Shown here: piece after piece, positions 34,486 through 43,148 of the stretch
Numbering within the stretch: position 1 is the first letter of the stretch
Layout of the letters: each line of letters begins with the position of its first letter
DNA from: Acinetobacter sp. NIPH 2699
Lineage (GTDB): Bacteria; Pseudomonadota; Gammaproteobacteria; Pseudomonadales; Moraxellaceae
Direction: 5' to 3'
DNA length: 64,000 nucleotides
Assembly (NCBI RefSeq): GCF_022549355.1
Contig: NZ_JAKZGL010000004.1
Span: forward strand, 186,001-250,000
Program-made: the position numbers and the translations under genes
The notes under the pieces: generated by a model
Told to the model about the DNA's origin: nothing
Seen by the model: the letters and a program-made list of their open reading frames with translations, nothing else
Databases searched by the model: none

Positions 34486-36225
34486 ATGAATACGATTACA
34501 CTGGACTATGACATAGTCGTCATCGGTGGGGGGACGGCTGGCCCAATGGCAGCCATCAAAGCCAAAACAGCCAACCCCAACCTGAAAGTTTTATTGATTG
34601 AAAAAGCCAACGTCAAACGCAGTGGCGCCATTTCAATGGGGATGGATGGTCTCAATAATGCCGTGATTCCAGGCTATGCCACGCCTGAGCAATATACCAA
34701 GGAAATTACCATTGCCAATGATGGCATTGTCAATCAAGCCACGGTGTATGCCTACGCCAAACATAGTTTCACCACGATTCAGCAACTGGATCAATGGGGC
34801 GTGAAATTTGAGAAAGATGAAACAGGTGAATATGCGGTCAAAAAAGTCCATCACATGGGCGCTTATGTGCTGCCGATGCCTGAAGGTCATGACATCAAAA
34901 AGGTACTCTATCGTCAATTAAAGCGTGCTCAAGTCAAGATCAATAACCGCATCGTCACCACTCGCCTGCTTAAAAATGCGGAAGGTGCGATTAATGGTGT
35001 GCTGGGTTTTGATTGCCGAACTGGTGACTTCTATGTGATCAAAACCAAAGCAGCGATTTTATGTTGTGGTGCGGCTGGTCGCTTGGGTCTGCCCGCCTCT
35101 GGTTATCTAATGGGAACATACGAGAACCCAACCAATGCAGGAGATGGTTATGCCATGGCATACCATGTAGGTGCAGAACTGTCCAATCTGGAATGTTTTC
35201 AGATCAATCCACTGATTAAAGACTATAACGGCCCTGCCTGTGCCTATGTCACTGGGCCTTTGGGTGGCTATACCGCCAACAGTAAAGGCGAACGCTTTAT
35301 TGAGTGTGACTATTGGTCAGGCCAAATGATGTGGGAGTTCTATCAAGAACTACAAAGCGGCAATGGCCCTGTGTTTCTGAAAATGGATCATTTAGCCGAA
35401 GAAACCATTCAAACCATTGAAGAAATTTTACATACCAATGAACGCCCAAGCCGCGGACGTTTCCATGAGGGTCGTGGTACGGATTATCGTCAAGACATGG
35501 TGGAAATGCAGATTTCAGAGATTGGGTTCTGTAGTGGTCACAGTGCTTCTGGAGTGTGGGTCAATGAAAAAGCCGAAACCTCGGTTAAAGGCTTATATAG
35601 CGCTGGCGATATGGCAGCCGTACCACACAACTATATGCTTGGTGCGTTTACTTATGGTTGGTTTGCTGGCGTTAATGCAGCGGAATACGTGGCCGATATT
35701 GCCGAATCAGAACTGAATGCAGCGGAAATTGAAGTAGAGAAAACACGTATTTTCGCCCCATTACAGCGTCCCGAAGGGCTTTCATCAGAACAGGTGGAAT
35801 ACAAACTTCGTCGCATGGTCAATGATTATTTACAACCACCCAAAACCCGACAAAAAATTGAAATCGCACTCAAGCGTTTTGAAGAAATTAAAGTCGATAT
35901 TGAGCAAATCAATGCCAGCCATCCACATGAACTGATGCGTGTTGCCGAAGTTTCTTTCATCCGTGACTGTGCCGAAATGGCAGCACATGCCTCATTGTTC
36001 CGTGAAGAAAGCCGTTGGGGACTCTATCACTACCGCGCAGACCGTCCTGAAAAAAATGATCGTGACTGGTTCTGTCATGCTCATCTGAAAAAGGATGAAC
36101 ACGGCAATATGGTCAGCTTCAAAAAAGCAGTTGAGCCTTATCTGATCCCCATTGATGAAGATGAAGCCAACTCGTACAACCTGCTGCGGATTAACAAGAA
36201 ATTAGTGGCTGAAGAAGTCGAATAA
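34486..36225 (+). CDS. AprA/FrdA-like flavoprotein (adenylylsulfate reductase alpha-like)
   Basis: The 579-residue protein has an FAD Rossmann motif IVVIGGGTAGPMAAI near 11-25, RSGAISMGMDGLNN, and the C-terminal AprA-like stretch SLFREESRWGLYHYRAD with HPHELMRVAE. It resembles the flavin subunit of adenylylsulfate reductase more than fumarate reductase. A short AprB-like ferredoxin follows 10 bases after the stop. The reaction is not known; without sat or qmo here, sulfate reduction is unlikely. Arylsulfonate-type AsfA/AsfB flavoprotein-ferredoxin pairs are another possibility. Confidence 0.75.
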   Translation: MNTITLDYDIVVIGGGTAGPMAAIKAKTANPNLKVLLIEKANVKRSGAISMGMDGLNNAVIPGYATPEQYTKEITIANDGIVNQATVYAYAKHSFTTIQQLDQWGVKFEKDETGEYAVKKVHHMGAYVLPMPEGHDIKKVLYRQLKRAQVKINNRIVTTRLLKNAEGAINGVLGFDCRTGDFYVIKTKAAILCCGAAGRLGLPASGYLMGTYENPTNAGDGYAMAYHVGAELSNLECFQINPLIKDYNGPACAYVTGPLGGYTANSKGERFIECDYWSGQMMWEFYQELQSGNGPVFLKMDHLAEETIQTIEEILHTNERPSRGRFHEGRGTDYRQDMVEMQISEIGFCSGHSASGVWVNEKAETSVKGLYSAGDMAAVPHNYMLGAFTYGWFAGVNAAEYVADIAESELNAAEIEVEKTRIFAPLQRPEGLSSEQVEYKLRRMVNDYLQPPKTRQKIEIALKRFEEIKVDIEQINASHPHELMRVAEVSFIRDCAEMAAHASLFREESRWGLYHYRADRPEKNDRDWFCHAHLKKDEHGNMVSFKKAVEPYLIPIDEDEANSYNLLRINKKLVAEEVE

Positions 36226-36235
36226 GGAAAACAAT

Positions 36236-36481
36236 ATGGCTTTTATTTTTAAAGAAATTTCACACCGTACTGCTGCACCCGTATTGGTCGATGAAGATAA
36301 ATGTATTGCCGACAAAGGCTGTACCGTCTGTGTGGATGTCTGTCCAATGGATTTATTGGCAATTCACCCAGATACCAACAAAGCCTATATGCAATTTGAT
36401 GAATGTTGGTATTGCATGCCGTGCGAGAAAGACTGCCCGACTGATGCCATTCAAGTCAACATTCCATATTTACTTAAATAA
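36236..36481 (+). CDS. AprB-like 2[4Fe-4S] ferredoxin
   Basis: The 81-residue protein has two cluster motifs: C23-x5-C29-x2-C32-x3-C36-P and C57-x2-C60-x2-C63-x3-C67-P. The widened first spacing and order match AprB of adenylylsulfate reductase, but it lacks that protein's C-terminal tail, so it is much shorter. It probably passes electrons to or from the preceding flavoprotein. It is tightly linked in the operon. Confidence 0.85.
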   Translation: MAFIFKEISHRTAAPVLVDEDKCIADKGCTVCVDVCPMDLLAIHPDTNKAYMQFDECWYCMPCEKDCPTDAIQVNIPYLLK

Positions 36482-36492
36482 GGGGGAACACC

Positions 36493-37902
36493 ATGAAACT
36501 GAATAACTTAACCAAAAGCTTAATTCTGGGCAGCGCCTTATGCTCTGTCTTTAGCTCAGTTCACGCAAACAATATCCGTGTTGCCATTGGTACACAAGAC
36601 ACCACCATTAACTGTGCTACCGGTGGTTTACTGATTCGTGAATTAAATTTGCTGCCTAAACATTTACCGAAAACAGGTAAATACCAAAATGCGAAATACG
36701 ATATTGTCTGGAAAAACTTTACTTCAGGTGCACCACTCACCAGTGAAATGGTGGCTGGTCGTCTGGATATTGGCGCAATGGCAGATTTTCCAGCGGTCAA
36801 TAATAATGTCGCTTTTAAGAAAACAGGCAAAGAAAGTATTTTCTTGACGGTACTCTCAGGCAGTACCACAGGCAGCGGTAATGGCATCGTGGTTCCACTT
36901 GGTTCAAAAGTGAGTTCAATTCAGGAATTAAAAGGTAAAACTATTTCTGTGCCATTTGCTTCAACCGCACATGGCTTGCTGTTACGTGCAGTTGCGGCAC
37001 AGGGTTGGGACCCAAAAAAAGATGTCAAAATTATTGCCCAAGCGCCTGAAGTGGCAGGTCCTGCACTGAAAAGTAATAAAATTGATGCCCATGCCGATTT
37101 TGTACCGTTCTCTGAATTATTTTCCTATCAAGGCTTTGCCCGCAAAATCTATGATGGTGCACAAGCCAAAACACCCACCTTTCATGGTGCTTTGGCCAAC
37201 AAATCTTACGCTCAACAATATCCTGAGATTATCCAAGCCTATTTACGAGCAACTATTGAAGCTGATCAACTGATTCGTAAAGAACCTGAAAAATATAGTG
37301 AACTGATTGCAGCCAAAACAGGGATTCCTGCCGAAGTGGTGTATTTATTTCATGGTCCTTTAGGCTTACAAACGCGTGATCTCACGTGGAAACCTGAATA
37401 TAGGCAAGCCACTCAAACTGCGGTTGATACGCTGAAATATCTAGGTCGTGACGATGTGGATATTAATGTCAATCAATTTATTGATGATCAATACATCAAA
37501 AAAGCCTTTCAAAGTGCAGGTTTAAATTACGCACAACAACTACAGAGTTACGCACAATCACCACTGTCAGCCAATGATGCTTTAACGCAAAAACCAATCC
37601 AGAACTTTGAACGTGTCACTCAAATCTGGGTCAAAGGTGAAACCAAAGTCCGTAGTTATGCTACCCCTGAAAATGCCTTTACCGATTTAAAGAATCTGCA
37701 AAAGAGTGGCAAAACTATTCGTGTGGTCTACAACCAAGACCGTAATTTAAAAATCAAATTACTTGCGAACTTGGCTTGGTATGCCACTGATAAAACAGGT
37801 CAGATCAATGCGTTCTTACTACGTGGTGATGCCAACAACTGGGCAAAAGCAAATGGCGGCAAAGTCTATGACTTTAATAATGTACAAAAACTGGTGAAAT
37901 GA
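36493..37902 (+). CDS. ABC transporter substrate-binding protein (NitT/TauT type) with extra C-terminal domain
   Basis: A signal peptide ends near HA (residue 25). The 469-residue protein has a NitT/TauT-type binding fold up to about residue 350 (VAIGTQDTTINCATGG, SGAPLTSEMVAGRLDIGAMAD, TISVPFASTAHGLLLRA). It then has about 115 extra residues (RSYATPENAFTDLKNLQKSG, LLANLAWYATDKTGQ) not seen in ordinary TauA or SsuA. The ligand is unknown; genes around suggest an organosulfur anion. The operon's permease follows after a 180-base repeat-filled gap. Confidence 0.85.
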   Translation: MKLNNLTKSLILGSALCSVFSSVHANNIRVAIGTQDTTINCATGGLLIRELNLLPKHLPKTGKYQNAKYDIVWKNFTSGAPLTSEMVAGRLDIGAMADFPAVNNNVAFKKTGKESIFLTVLSGSTTGSGNGIVVPLGSKVSSIQELKGKTISVPFASTAHGLLLRAVAAQGWDPKKDVKIIAQAPEVAGPALKSNKIDAHADFVPFSELFSYQGFARKIYDGAQAKTPTFHGALANKSYAQQYPEIIQAYLRATIEADQLIRKEPEKYSELIAAKTGIPAEVVYLFHGPLGLQTRDLTWKPEYRQATQTAVDTLKYLGRDDVDINVNQFIDDQYIKKAFQSAGLNYAQQLQSYAQSPLSANDALTQKPIQNFERVTQIWVKGETKVRSYATPENAFTDLKNLQKSGKTIRVVYNQDRNLKIKLLANLAWYATDKTGQINAFLLRGDANNWAKANGGKVYDFNNVQKLVK

Positions 37903-38082
37903 TCTTTTATCTCTCCCTTGCAGAGCTTTAGTCGCTCTTCATCCCTCCTACAAGGAGGGAGACTTCCACAAATCCAATGACTTATAGGATTCCTTGCGGA
38001 ACGTTGTTCCTCATTCCTCTCCTTTAGGAGAGGGCGAGGGAGAGGTTGAACCAAGAGAGATTTCCAGATTCAGGAGATAAAT
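37903..38082. repeat. Repeat-filled gap inside the ABC operon
   Basis: Two related elements in series: near 37911 (TCTCCCTTGCAGAGCTTTAG, with CCCTCCTACAAGGAGGGAG able to form a hairpin) and near 37990 (TCCTTGCGGAACGTTGTTCC, then CTCTCCTTTAGGAGAG). The second shares the CTTGCGGAAC...GTTCCTCATTC core with the repeats at 5632 and 32094. Both hairpins could affect expression of the downstream permease. Confidence 0.65.
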
Positions 38083-38925
38083 ATGAATAGTTTAGCGGAC
38101 ACCCAATCGATTCAGTCTAAGGCACTCCGCCCTTTTATTACATTTTCAAAAGCTCGTGTGCTTTCTTATTTGCTCAGTGTTGTGTCAATTATTTCCAGCA
38201 TTGCTTTTTGGCAACTGGCTTCACAATATCAGCTCAATTTCGGTTTAGTGAATTTTGCCAACGTACCCTCACCACTTGAAGTGGTTCATTCTTTCGTTGC
38301 TTTTGCCGAGCTGGATACAGCACTTGCCCACGTCAAAGCCAGTATTGGTCGGGTATTGATTGGCTTCTTTTTAGCTTCGGTTGTCGGTGTGATTTTAGGT
38401 TTATTGATTGGTTATTCAAAAACCATTGCCGCGATTTTTATGCCACCTTTAGAAATTTTGCGCCCGATTCCAGCCGTAGCGTGGATTCCATTGGCCATTT
38501 TAATGTTTCCCTCATCCGAAGCCTCCATGATCTACATTACCTTTTTAGGTGCACTATTCCCGATTTTACTGAATACCATTCATGGCGTAGAAGCGGTAGA
38601 TCAACGTTTAATTGCATCTGCAAAAAGCCTCGGTGCGGGTCAATTTGCCATTTTACGTGAAGTGATTATTCCGGGTTCATTGCCCAGTATTACCACAGGT
38701 TTAGCGATTGGTATGGGTACCTGCTGGTTCTGTCTGGTCACTGCTGAAATGATCTCTGGTCAACTCGGTATCGGCTATTTCACATGGGAGTCATTCACCT
38801 TGCAAAACTATGCTGACATTATCGTGGGCATGTTATTGATCGGTGCATTGGGCATGTTGAGTAGCGCCTTACTGCGTTATCTCGGTAAGAAACTCACCCC
38901 TTGGTATCAATTAAGGAAAGCATGA
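38083..38925 (+). CDS. ABC transporter permease (NitT/TauT type)
   Basis: The 280-residue protein has about six membrane helices and the permease loop (VEAVDQRLIASAKSLGAGQF, then IIPGSLPSITTGLAIGMG). It pairs with the following ATPase, with which the stop/start spacing is 1 base. It belongs to the same class as TauC and SsuC, so this is a second sulfonate- or nitrate-like importer in the window. Confidence 0.92.
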   Translation: MNSLADTQSIQSKALRPFITFSKARVLSYLLSVVSIISSIAFWQLASQYQLNFGLVNFANVPSPLEVVHSFVAFAELDTALAHVKASIGRVLIGFFLASVVGVILGLLIGYSKTIAAIFMPPLEILRPIPAVAWIPLAILMFPSSEASMIYITFLGALFPILLNTIHGVEAVDQRLIASAKSLGAGQFAILREVIIPGSLPSITTGLAIGMGTCWFCLVTAEMISGQLGIGYFTWESFTLQNYADIIVGMLLIGALGMLSSALLRYLGKKLTPWYQLRKA

Positions 38926-38926
38926 T

Positions 38927-39766
38927 ATGAGTAGACTCTCGCAAAATAGTGCATTTGGACATATCCATTTAAACAACATTAATCTGCATCTTGGTCAGGA
39001 AAAACAACGCTTTCAGGCTTTAGATCATGTTTCTTTTGATATTCAAGCAGGTGAATTTGTCTGTTTACTTGGCCCTTCGGGATGCGGCAAATCAACCTTA
39101 CTTGGCGCATTGGCAGGCCATTTACCCATTAGCTCAGGCACGATGTTGCTTGATCAAAAAGCCATTGAAAAACCATCTTCTGATCGTGGTCTGGTCTTTC
39201 AGCAACACACCTTATTTCCGTGGAAAAGTGTACTGGAAAATGTCTGCTTTGGTTTGAAAATGAAAGGTGTGAGCAAAGCTGAACGTTTAGCCCAAGCAGA
39301 AAAAATGATTGAGCTGGTGGGCTTAAAGGGTTTTGAACACAAATACCCTGCTGAACTGTCAGGTGGGATGCAGCAACGTGTTGAAATTGCACGAGTATTG
39401 ATCAATCAACCACGGGTCTTGTTGATGGATGAGCCTTTTGGTGCACTGGATGCGCAGACTCGTTTAAAGATGCAGGAACTATTGCTGGAAATTTGGCAAA
39501 GCATTCAAACCTCGGTGCTATTCATTACCCATGATATTGATGAAGCCTTATTTTTAGCAGATCGCGTTTTGATGATGAGTCATCGACCCGGACGAATTAT
39601 TGAGGAAATCCAACTCGATTTTGCTCGTCCTCGCCATGTTGACTTGGTCACTTCACCTGAATTTACCCAGATTAAAAAACACTGTATTCAAGTATTAAAA
39701 CAAGCCACTCAAGCTGAACTCAGCCGACTCAACCCATTGGGATTGAATCAGAAAGTCGCCGTTTAG
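38927..39766 (+). CDS. ABC transporter ATP-binding protein (NitT/TauT type)
   Basis: The 279-residue protein shows Walker A GPSGCGKST near 49-57, Q-loop VFQQHTLFPW, signature LSGGMQQRVEIARVL, Walker B LLMDEPFGALD and switch histidine ITHDIDEA. Complete and normal length. It energises import by the adjacent permease and binding protein. It is followed 11 bases later by a HEAT-repeat gene. Confidence 0.94.
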   Translation: MSRLSQNSAFGHIHLNNINLHLGQEKQRFQALDHVSFDIQAGEFVCLLGPSGCGKSTLLGALAGHLPISSGTMLLDQKAIEKPSSDRGLVFQQHTLFPWKSVLENVCFGLKMKGVSKAERLAQAEKMIELVGLKGFEHKYPAELSGGMQQRVEIARVLINQPRVLLMDEPFGALDAQTRLKMQELLLEIWQSIQTSVLFITHDIDEALFLADRVLMMSHRPGRIIEEIQLDFARPRHVDLVTSPEFTQIKKHCIQVLKQATQAELSRLNPLGLNQKVAV

Positions 39767-39777
39767 GAAAATTTAAA

Positions 39778-40770
39778 ATGACTATAAATTACCCGACATT
39801 CGCTGATCTTGATGAAGATTATGCCGACTATGTATTGCAACTGAATCAGGAAGATGAAAATATTCGCTTTGTCGCCATTATGAATATTGCCGATGAAGAA
39901 CAAGCCGAATTATTGGCTTGGTTACATCATGCATTACTGCATGATCCTGCATCCAAAGTCAGAGAGCTGGCTGCAACACGCCTAGAAGGCTGGGAAGATG
40001 CGATCACGCTCAATACTTTGGCACAGGCATTAACCGATCAACATGAGAATGTGCGTTTGGCTGCTGCACAAAGTTTAAGTGAAATTAAACATGCCGAATC
40101 AGCCCATCATTTAGCCCCTTATTTACAACATCAAAATGATTTTGTCATTGCTTCGATCTTACGTGCCATTAAAGAGTTACGTGCTGAAAGTTTATTCGAT
40201 GATATTGTGCATCATGTTCAACACGCCAATGCCTTGGTACGTAAAGAAGCGGTCAGTACCTTAAGCTGGTTGCAAAAACAGCAAGGCTTAAGCACTTTGG
40301 CAAAGATTGCCCAATATGATAGCGATGCTGAAATCCGTCGGATTGCGACAGGTGGCCTAGGTGCAAGCCAAAGTTTAAACCCTGAAATATTATCAGCTTT
40401 AGAAAGCTCACTCCTTGCTAAAGAATGGCAACTCCGTGTTGAAGCGGCCTTAACCATTGGCAAGCTTAAAGCGGTTGAATTAGAACAAACGCTTTTACAA
40501 CAACTGGATGATGTGTATTGGCAAGTACGAATTGCCGTTGCACGCAGTTTAGGTCTGCTTAAATCGAAAGCTGCCGTCAATAAACTTACAGAAAATTTCC
40601 AGCATGACATCAGTAATCTACGCAAAGAAGTGGCGATTGCCTTAGGTGAAATTGGTGGAGAACAAGCACAAGCCATTTTATTGCAACATGCTGAAGACCC
40701 TGATCCAGAAGTACGTAAATCGATTCGTATTGGATTGGCATTAATTCAGGAGAAACTCAATGCAGCTTGA
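39778..40770 (+). CDS. HEAT-repeat protein
   Basis: The 330-residue protein consists almost entirely of about ten alpha-helical HEAT (PBS-lyase type) repeats with alternating hydrophobic and charged helices (for example VRLAAAQSLSEIKHAESAHH and VRIAVARSLGLLKSKAAVNK). There is no signal peptide. It is a scaffold for protein-protein contact. Linkage to an iron-sulfur flavoprotein pair hints at a maturation or assembly role, which is inference. Its end overlaps the next gene by 11 bases. Confidence 0.85.
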   Translation: MTINYPTFADLDEDYADYVLQLNQEDENIRFVAIMNIADEEQAELLAWLHHALLHDPASKVRELAATRLEGWEDAITLNTLAQALTDQHENVRLAAAQSLSEIKHAESAHHLAPYLQHQNDFVIASILRAIKELRAESLFDDIVHHVQHANALVRKEAVSTLSWLQKQQGLSTLAKIAQYDSDAEIRRIATGGLGASQSLNPEILSALESSLLAKEWQLRVEAALTIGKLKAVELEQTLLQQLDDVYWQVRIAVARSLGLLKSKAAVNKLTENFQHDISNLRKEVAIALGEIGGEQAQAILLQHAEDPDPEVRKSIRIGLALIQEKLNAA

Positions 40771-41044
40771 ACCGATTGAAATCAAAGTGGATGTTGAACA
40801 GCAACGTTTGTTACTAAATTGGCAAGATGGTCAGCACAAGGACTTTAGCCATGCTCAGTTAAGAGCACATTGTCCTTGTGGTTTTTGTCGCTCTAGCCGT
40901 TTACGTCAAAGAGAAATTCAATATCCAAGTGATATTGCAATCTCAGCCATTTATTCTCAAGGTTATGGTATTCAAATCTGCTTTAGTGATGGGCATGACA
41001 AAGGCATATTTCCTTGGGCTTTTTTGAAGGAACTAACGATTTGA
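40760..41044 (+). CDS. DUF971 family protein
   Basis: The 94-residue protein has the DUF971 (gamma-butyrobetaine hydroxylase-like N-terminal domain) pattern: LNWQDGQHKDFSHAQLRAHC, then CPCGFCRSSR with cysteines fit for metal binding, and a C-terminal IQICFSDGHDKGIFPW segment. Some DUF971 proteins associate with iron-sulfur scaffold proteins. As the last gene of the operon with a ferredoxin and flavoprotein, a cofactor-related role is plausible. It overlaps the HEAT gene, implying coupling. Confidence 0.85.
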   Translation: MQLEPIEIKVDVEQQRLLLNWQDGQHKDFSHAQLRAHCPCGFCRSSRLRQREIQYPSDIAISAIYSQGYGIQICFSDGHDKGIFPWAFLKELTI

Positions 41045-41047
41045 AAA

Positions 41048-41101
41048 AATTCAAAGTGATGAAATACCTGTCTAAATCTGAGTATTTCATCATTTTGAAT
41101 T
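41048..41101 (+). terminator. Long hairpin after the DUF971 gene
   Basis: Two 20-base arms (41048-41067 and 41082-41101) pair with only one G-U position and a 14-base loop, directly after the stop at 41044. There is no strong T tract, so it may act as a factor-independent or bidirectional terminator or as an RNA-stabilising 3' structure. Confidence 0.75.
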
Positions 41102-41185
41102 ATTAAATCACTACACTATCTAAATTAAATAGCCCATTTACTGATCATTATCGCTATAACAATAAAAACTTTCCGAGAATCCTAC

Positions 41186-42529
41186 ATGCAACAAACTGAT
41201 GCATCATCCCCACATCAAACGATTCCATTCTGGCAAGCGTTTCGATTCTGGTTAAAATTGGGATTTATTAGTTTTGGTGGTCCAGCAGGTCAAATTGCGG
41301 TCATGTATCAGGAATTGGTGGAAAATAAACGCTGGATCTCTGAAAAGAGATTCTTACATGCTTTGAACTATTGCATGTTATTACCTGGACCTGAAGCACA
41401 GCAATTAGCCACCTATATTGGTTGGCTGATGCATCGGACTATTGGTGGTTTAGTTGCGGGGATTTTATTTATCCTACCCTCTTTATTTATCTTGATTGCA
41501 CTTTCATGGATTTATGTGCAGTTTGGTGATGTGCCAATCATTGCTGGCTTATTCTATGGCATCAAACCTGCCGTGACTGCAATTGTATTCCATGCAACCT
41601 ATAAAATAGGGAGCCGAACGCTCAAGAATTATTTCTTATGGATGATTGCCGTAACTGCTTTTATTGCTTTATTTTTCTTTAATGTTTCATTTCCATTGAT
41701 TATTTTCAGTGCAGCAATACTTGGATATTTTTGGAGTAAAAAGCAGCCCCATTTATTTACACATCATCCTGCACCACAGAGTAATCATAAGAATGGTGGT
41801 GTGACATTGATTGATGATGAAACGCCACCACCCGCACATGCAGTTTTTCGTTGGACACATCTAACCAAGATTTTAATCATTGCAGGGCTATTATGGTGTA
41901 TTCCCATCATCGCATTGACACTTAGTTTGGGATGGCAACACACTTACACCCAAATGGCTTGGTTCTTTACCAAAGCGGCTTTACTCACCTTTGGTGGCGC
42001 GTATGCCGTTTTACCTTATGTCTATCAAGGCGCGATTGATCACTATGCATGGCTCAGTCCAACCCAAATGATTGATGGATTAGCCTTGGGAGAGAGTACC
42101 CCTGGTCCGCTGATCATGGTGGTGGCTTTTGTCGGATTTCTGGGTGGATTTAACCATGCCTTATTCGGCACAGATCATCTATTTTTGGCAGGTGCCATTG
42201 GTGCTGTGATTGTCACATGGTTTACCTTTCTGTTTTCATTTGTGTTTATTCTCGCAGGTGCGCCAATAATAGAATCCACACACAATGAACTTAAATTCAC
42301 TGCGCCGCTGACCGCAATTACCGCAGCAGTGGTTGGGGTGATTTTAAATCTGGCACTGTTCTTTGGCTATCATGTGCTTTGGCCCAATGGCTTTGATCAG
42401 CCCTTTAATTATGAAACGGCCTTGATGACGATTGCAGCCTTGATTGCCTTATTTAAATTTCAGGTGAATGTGCTGTATGTGATTTTCACCTCTGCATTGT
42501 GTGGCTTGATTTTATATATCGGCATCTAG
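41186..42529 (+). CDS. chrA: Chromate transporter family protein
   Basis: The 447-residue protein shows the two-domain long-chain CHR architecture: KLGFISFGGPAGQIAVMYQE with LLPGPEAQQLATYIGW in the N-terminal half, and FTKAALLTFGGAYAVLPYVY with ALGESTPGPLIMVVAFVG in the second half. Family members expel chromate. A single transcript with no chrB. Substrate assignment as chromate rests on family similarity; the neighbouring molybdate system suggests an oxyanion theme. Confidence 0.93.
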   Translation: MQQTDASSPHQTIPFWQAFRFWLKLGFISFGGPAGQIAVMYQELVENKRWISEKRFLHALNYCMLLPGPEAQQLATYIGWLMHRTIGGLVAGILFILPSLFILIALSWIYVQFGDVPIIAGLFYGIKPAVTAIVFHATYKIGSRTLKNYFLWMIAVTAFIALFFFNVSFPLIIFSAAILGYFWSKKQPHLFTHHPAPQSNHKNGGVTLIDDETPPPAHAVFRWTHLTKILIIAGLLWCIPIIALTLSLGWQHTYTQMAWFFTKAALLTFGGAYAVLPYVYQGAIDHYAWLSPTQMIDGLALGESTPGPLIMVVAFVGFLGGFNHALFGTDHLFLAGAIGAVIVTWFTFLFSFVFILAGAPIIESTHNELKFTAPLTAITAAVVGVILNLALFFGYHVLWPNGFDQPFNYETALMTIAALIALFKFQVNVLYVIFTSALCGLILYIGI

Positions 42530-42530
42530 C

Positions 42531-43148
42531 TCACAAATACCACAATACATCTGTCAACTGCTCTATTTCAGCTTTATCATGGCTGACATAGAGTATCGGT
42601 ATTTTTACATCCTGTTTTACTTTTTGAAAAAAAGGAATGATCTCGGCTTTATGCGCTGCATCTAAAGCCGATAATGGCTCATCTAACAATAATAAATTCG
42701 GTGAATACAATAACGCTCGTCCCAGCGCAACACGTTGTTTTTCACCACCTGAAAGCTTAGCGGGCATCCGCTCAATTAGATGACCAAGTTTCAGTAATTC
42801 AACAATATAGTCCAACTCGAATTGACGCTCTTCAGCACGAATATGATTAAAACCAAACAATAAATTCTGTTTTACCGTTTTATGTGGGAAAAGCTGTGCA
42901 TCCTGAAAAACCAAGCCTATACGACGTTGTTGCGTACTCAGATTTATTTTCTGAGTTGAGTCAAACCATGTTTGATCTTGGATTTTAATCCACCCCGATT
43001 GAGGCGTAATTAAGCCTGCAATACTATGTAAGATTGTGGTTTTTCCTGAACCCGAAGCACCAAATAAACCAATCACAGCCTGATCTGATTGAAAACCTTG
43101 ATCAAGACAAAATTGCCCTTGTTGCACCCGAATATGACAATCAATCAT
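42531..43148 (-). CDS. modC: Molybdate ABC transporter ATP-binding protein
   Basis: I start at the ATG at 43148, which overlaps the modB stop by one base (TAATG); the longer open frame from 43244 is a read-through of modB sequence. The 205-residue ATPase has Walker A GASGSGKTT, signature LSGGEKQRVALGRALL, Walker B LLLLDEPLSALD and LYVSHDKAE. It lacks the C-terminal Mop domain of long ModC proteins. It ends one base from the stop of chrA, convergent. Confidence 0.9.
   Translation of the reverse strand: MIDCHIRVQQGQFCLDQGFQSDQAVIGLFGASGSGKTTILHSIAGLITPQSGWIKIQDQTWFDSTQKINLSTQQRRIGLVFQDAQLFPHKTVKQNLLFGFNHIRAEERQFELDYIVELLKLGHLIERMPAKLSGGEKQRVALGRALLYSPNLLLLDEPLSALDAAHKAEIIPFFQKVKQDVKIPILYVSHDKAEIEQLTDVLWYL

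Noticed and set aside
34486-36225. Dissimilatory sulfate reduction
   Set aside because: No ATP sulfurylase, Qmo or sulfite reductase genes are in the window, and the AprB-like partner is short.
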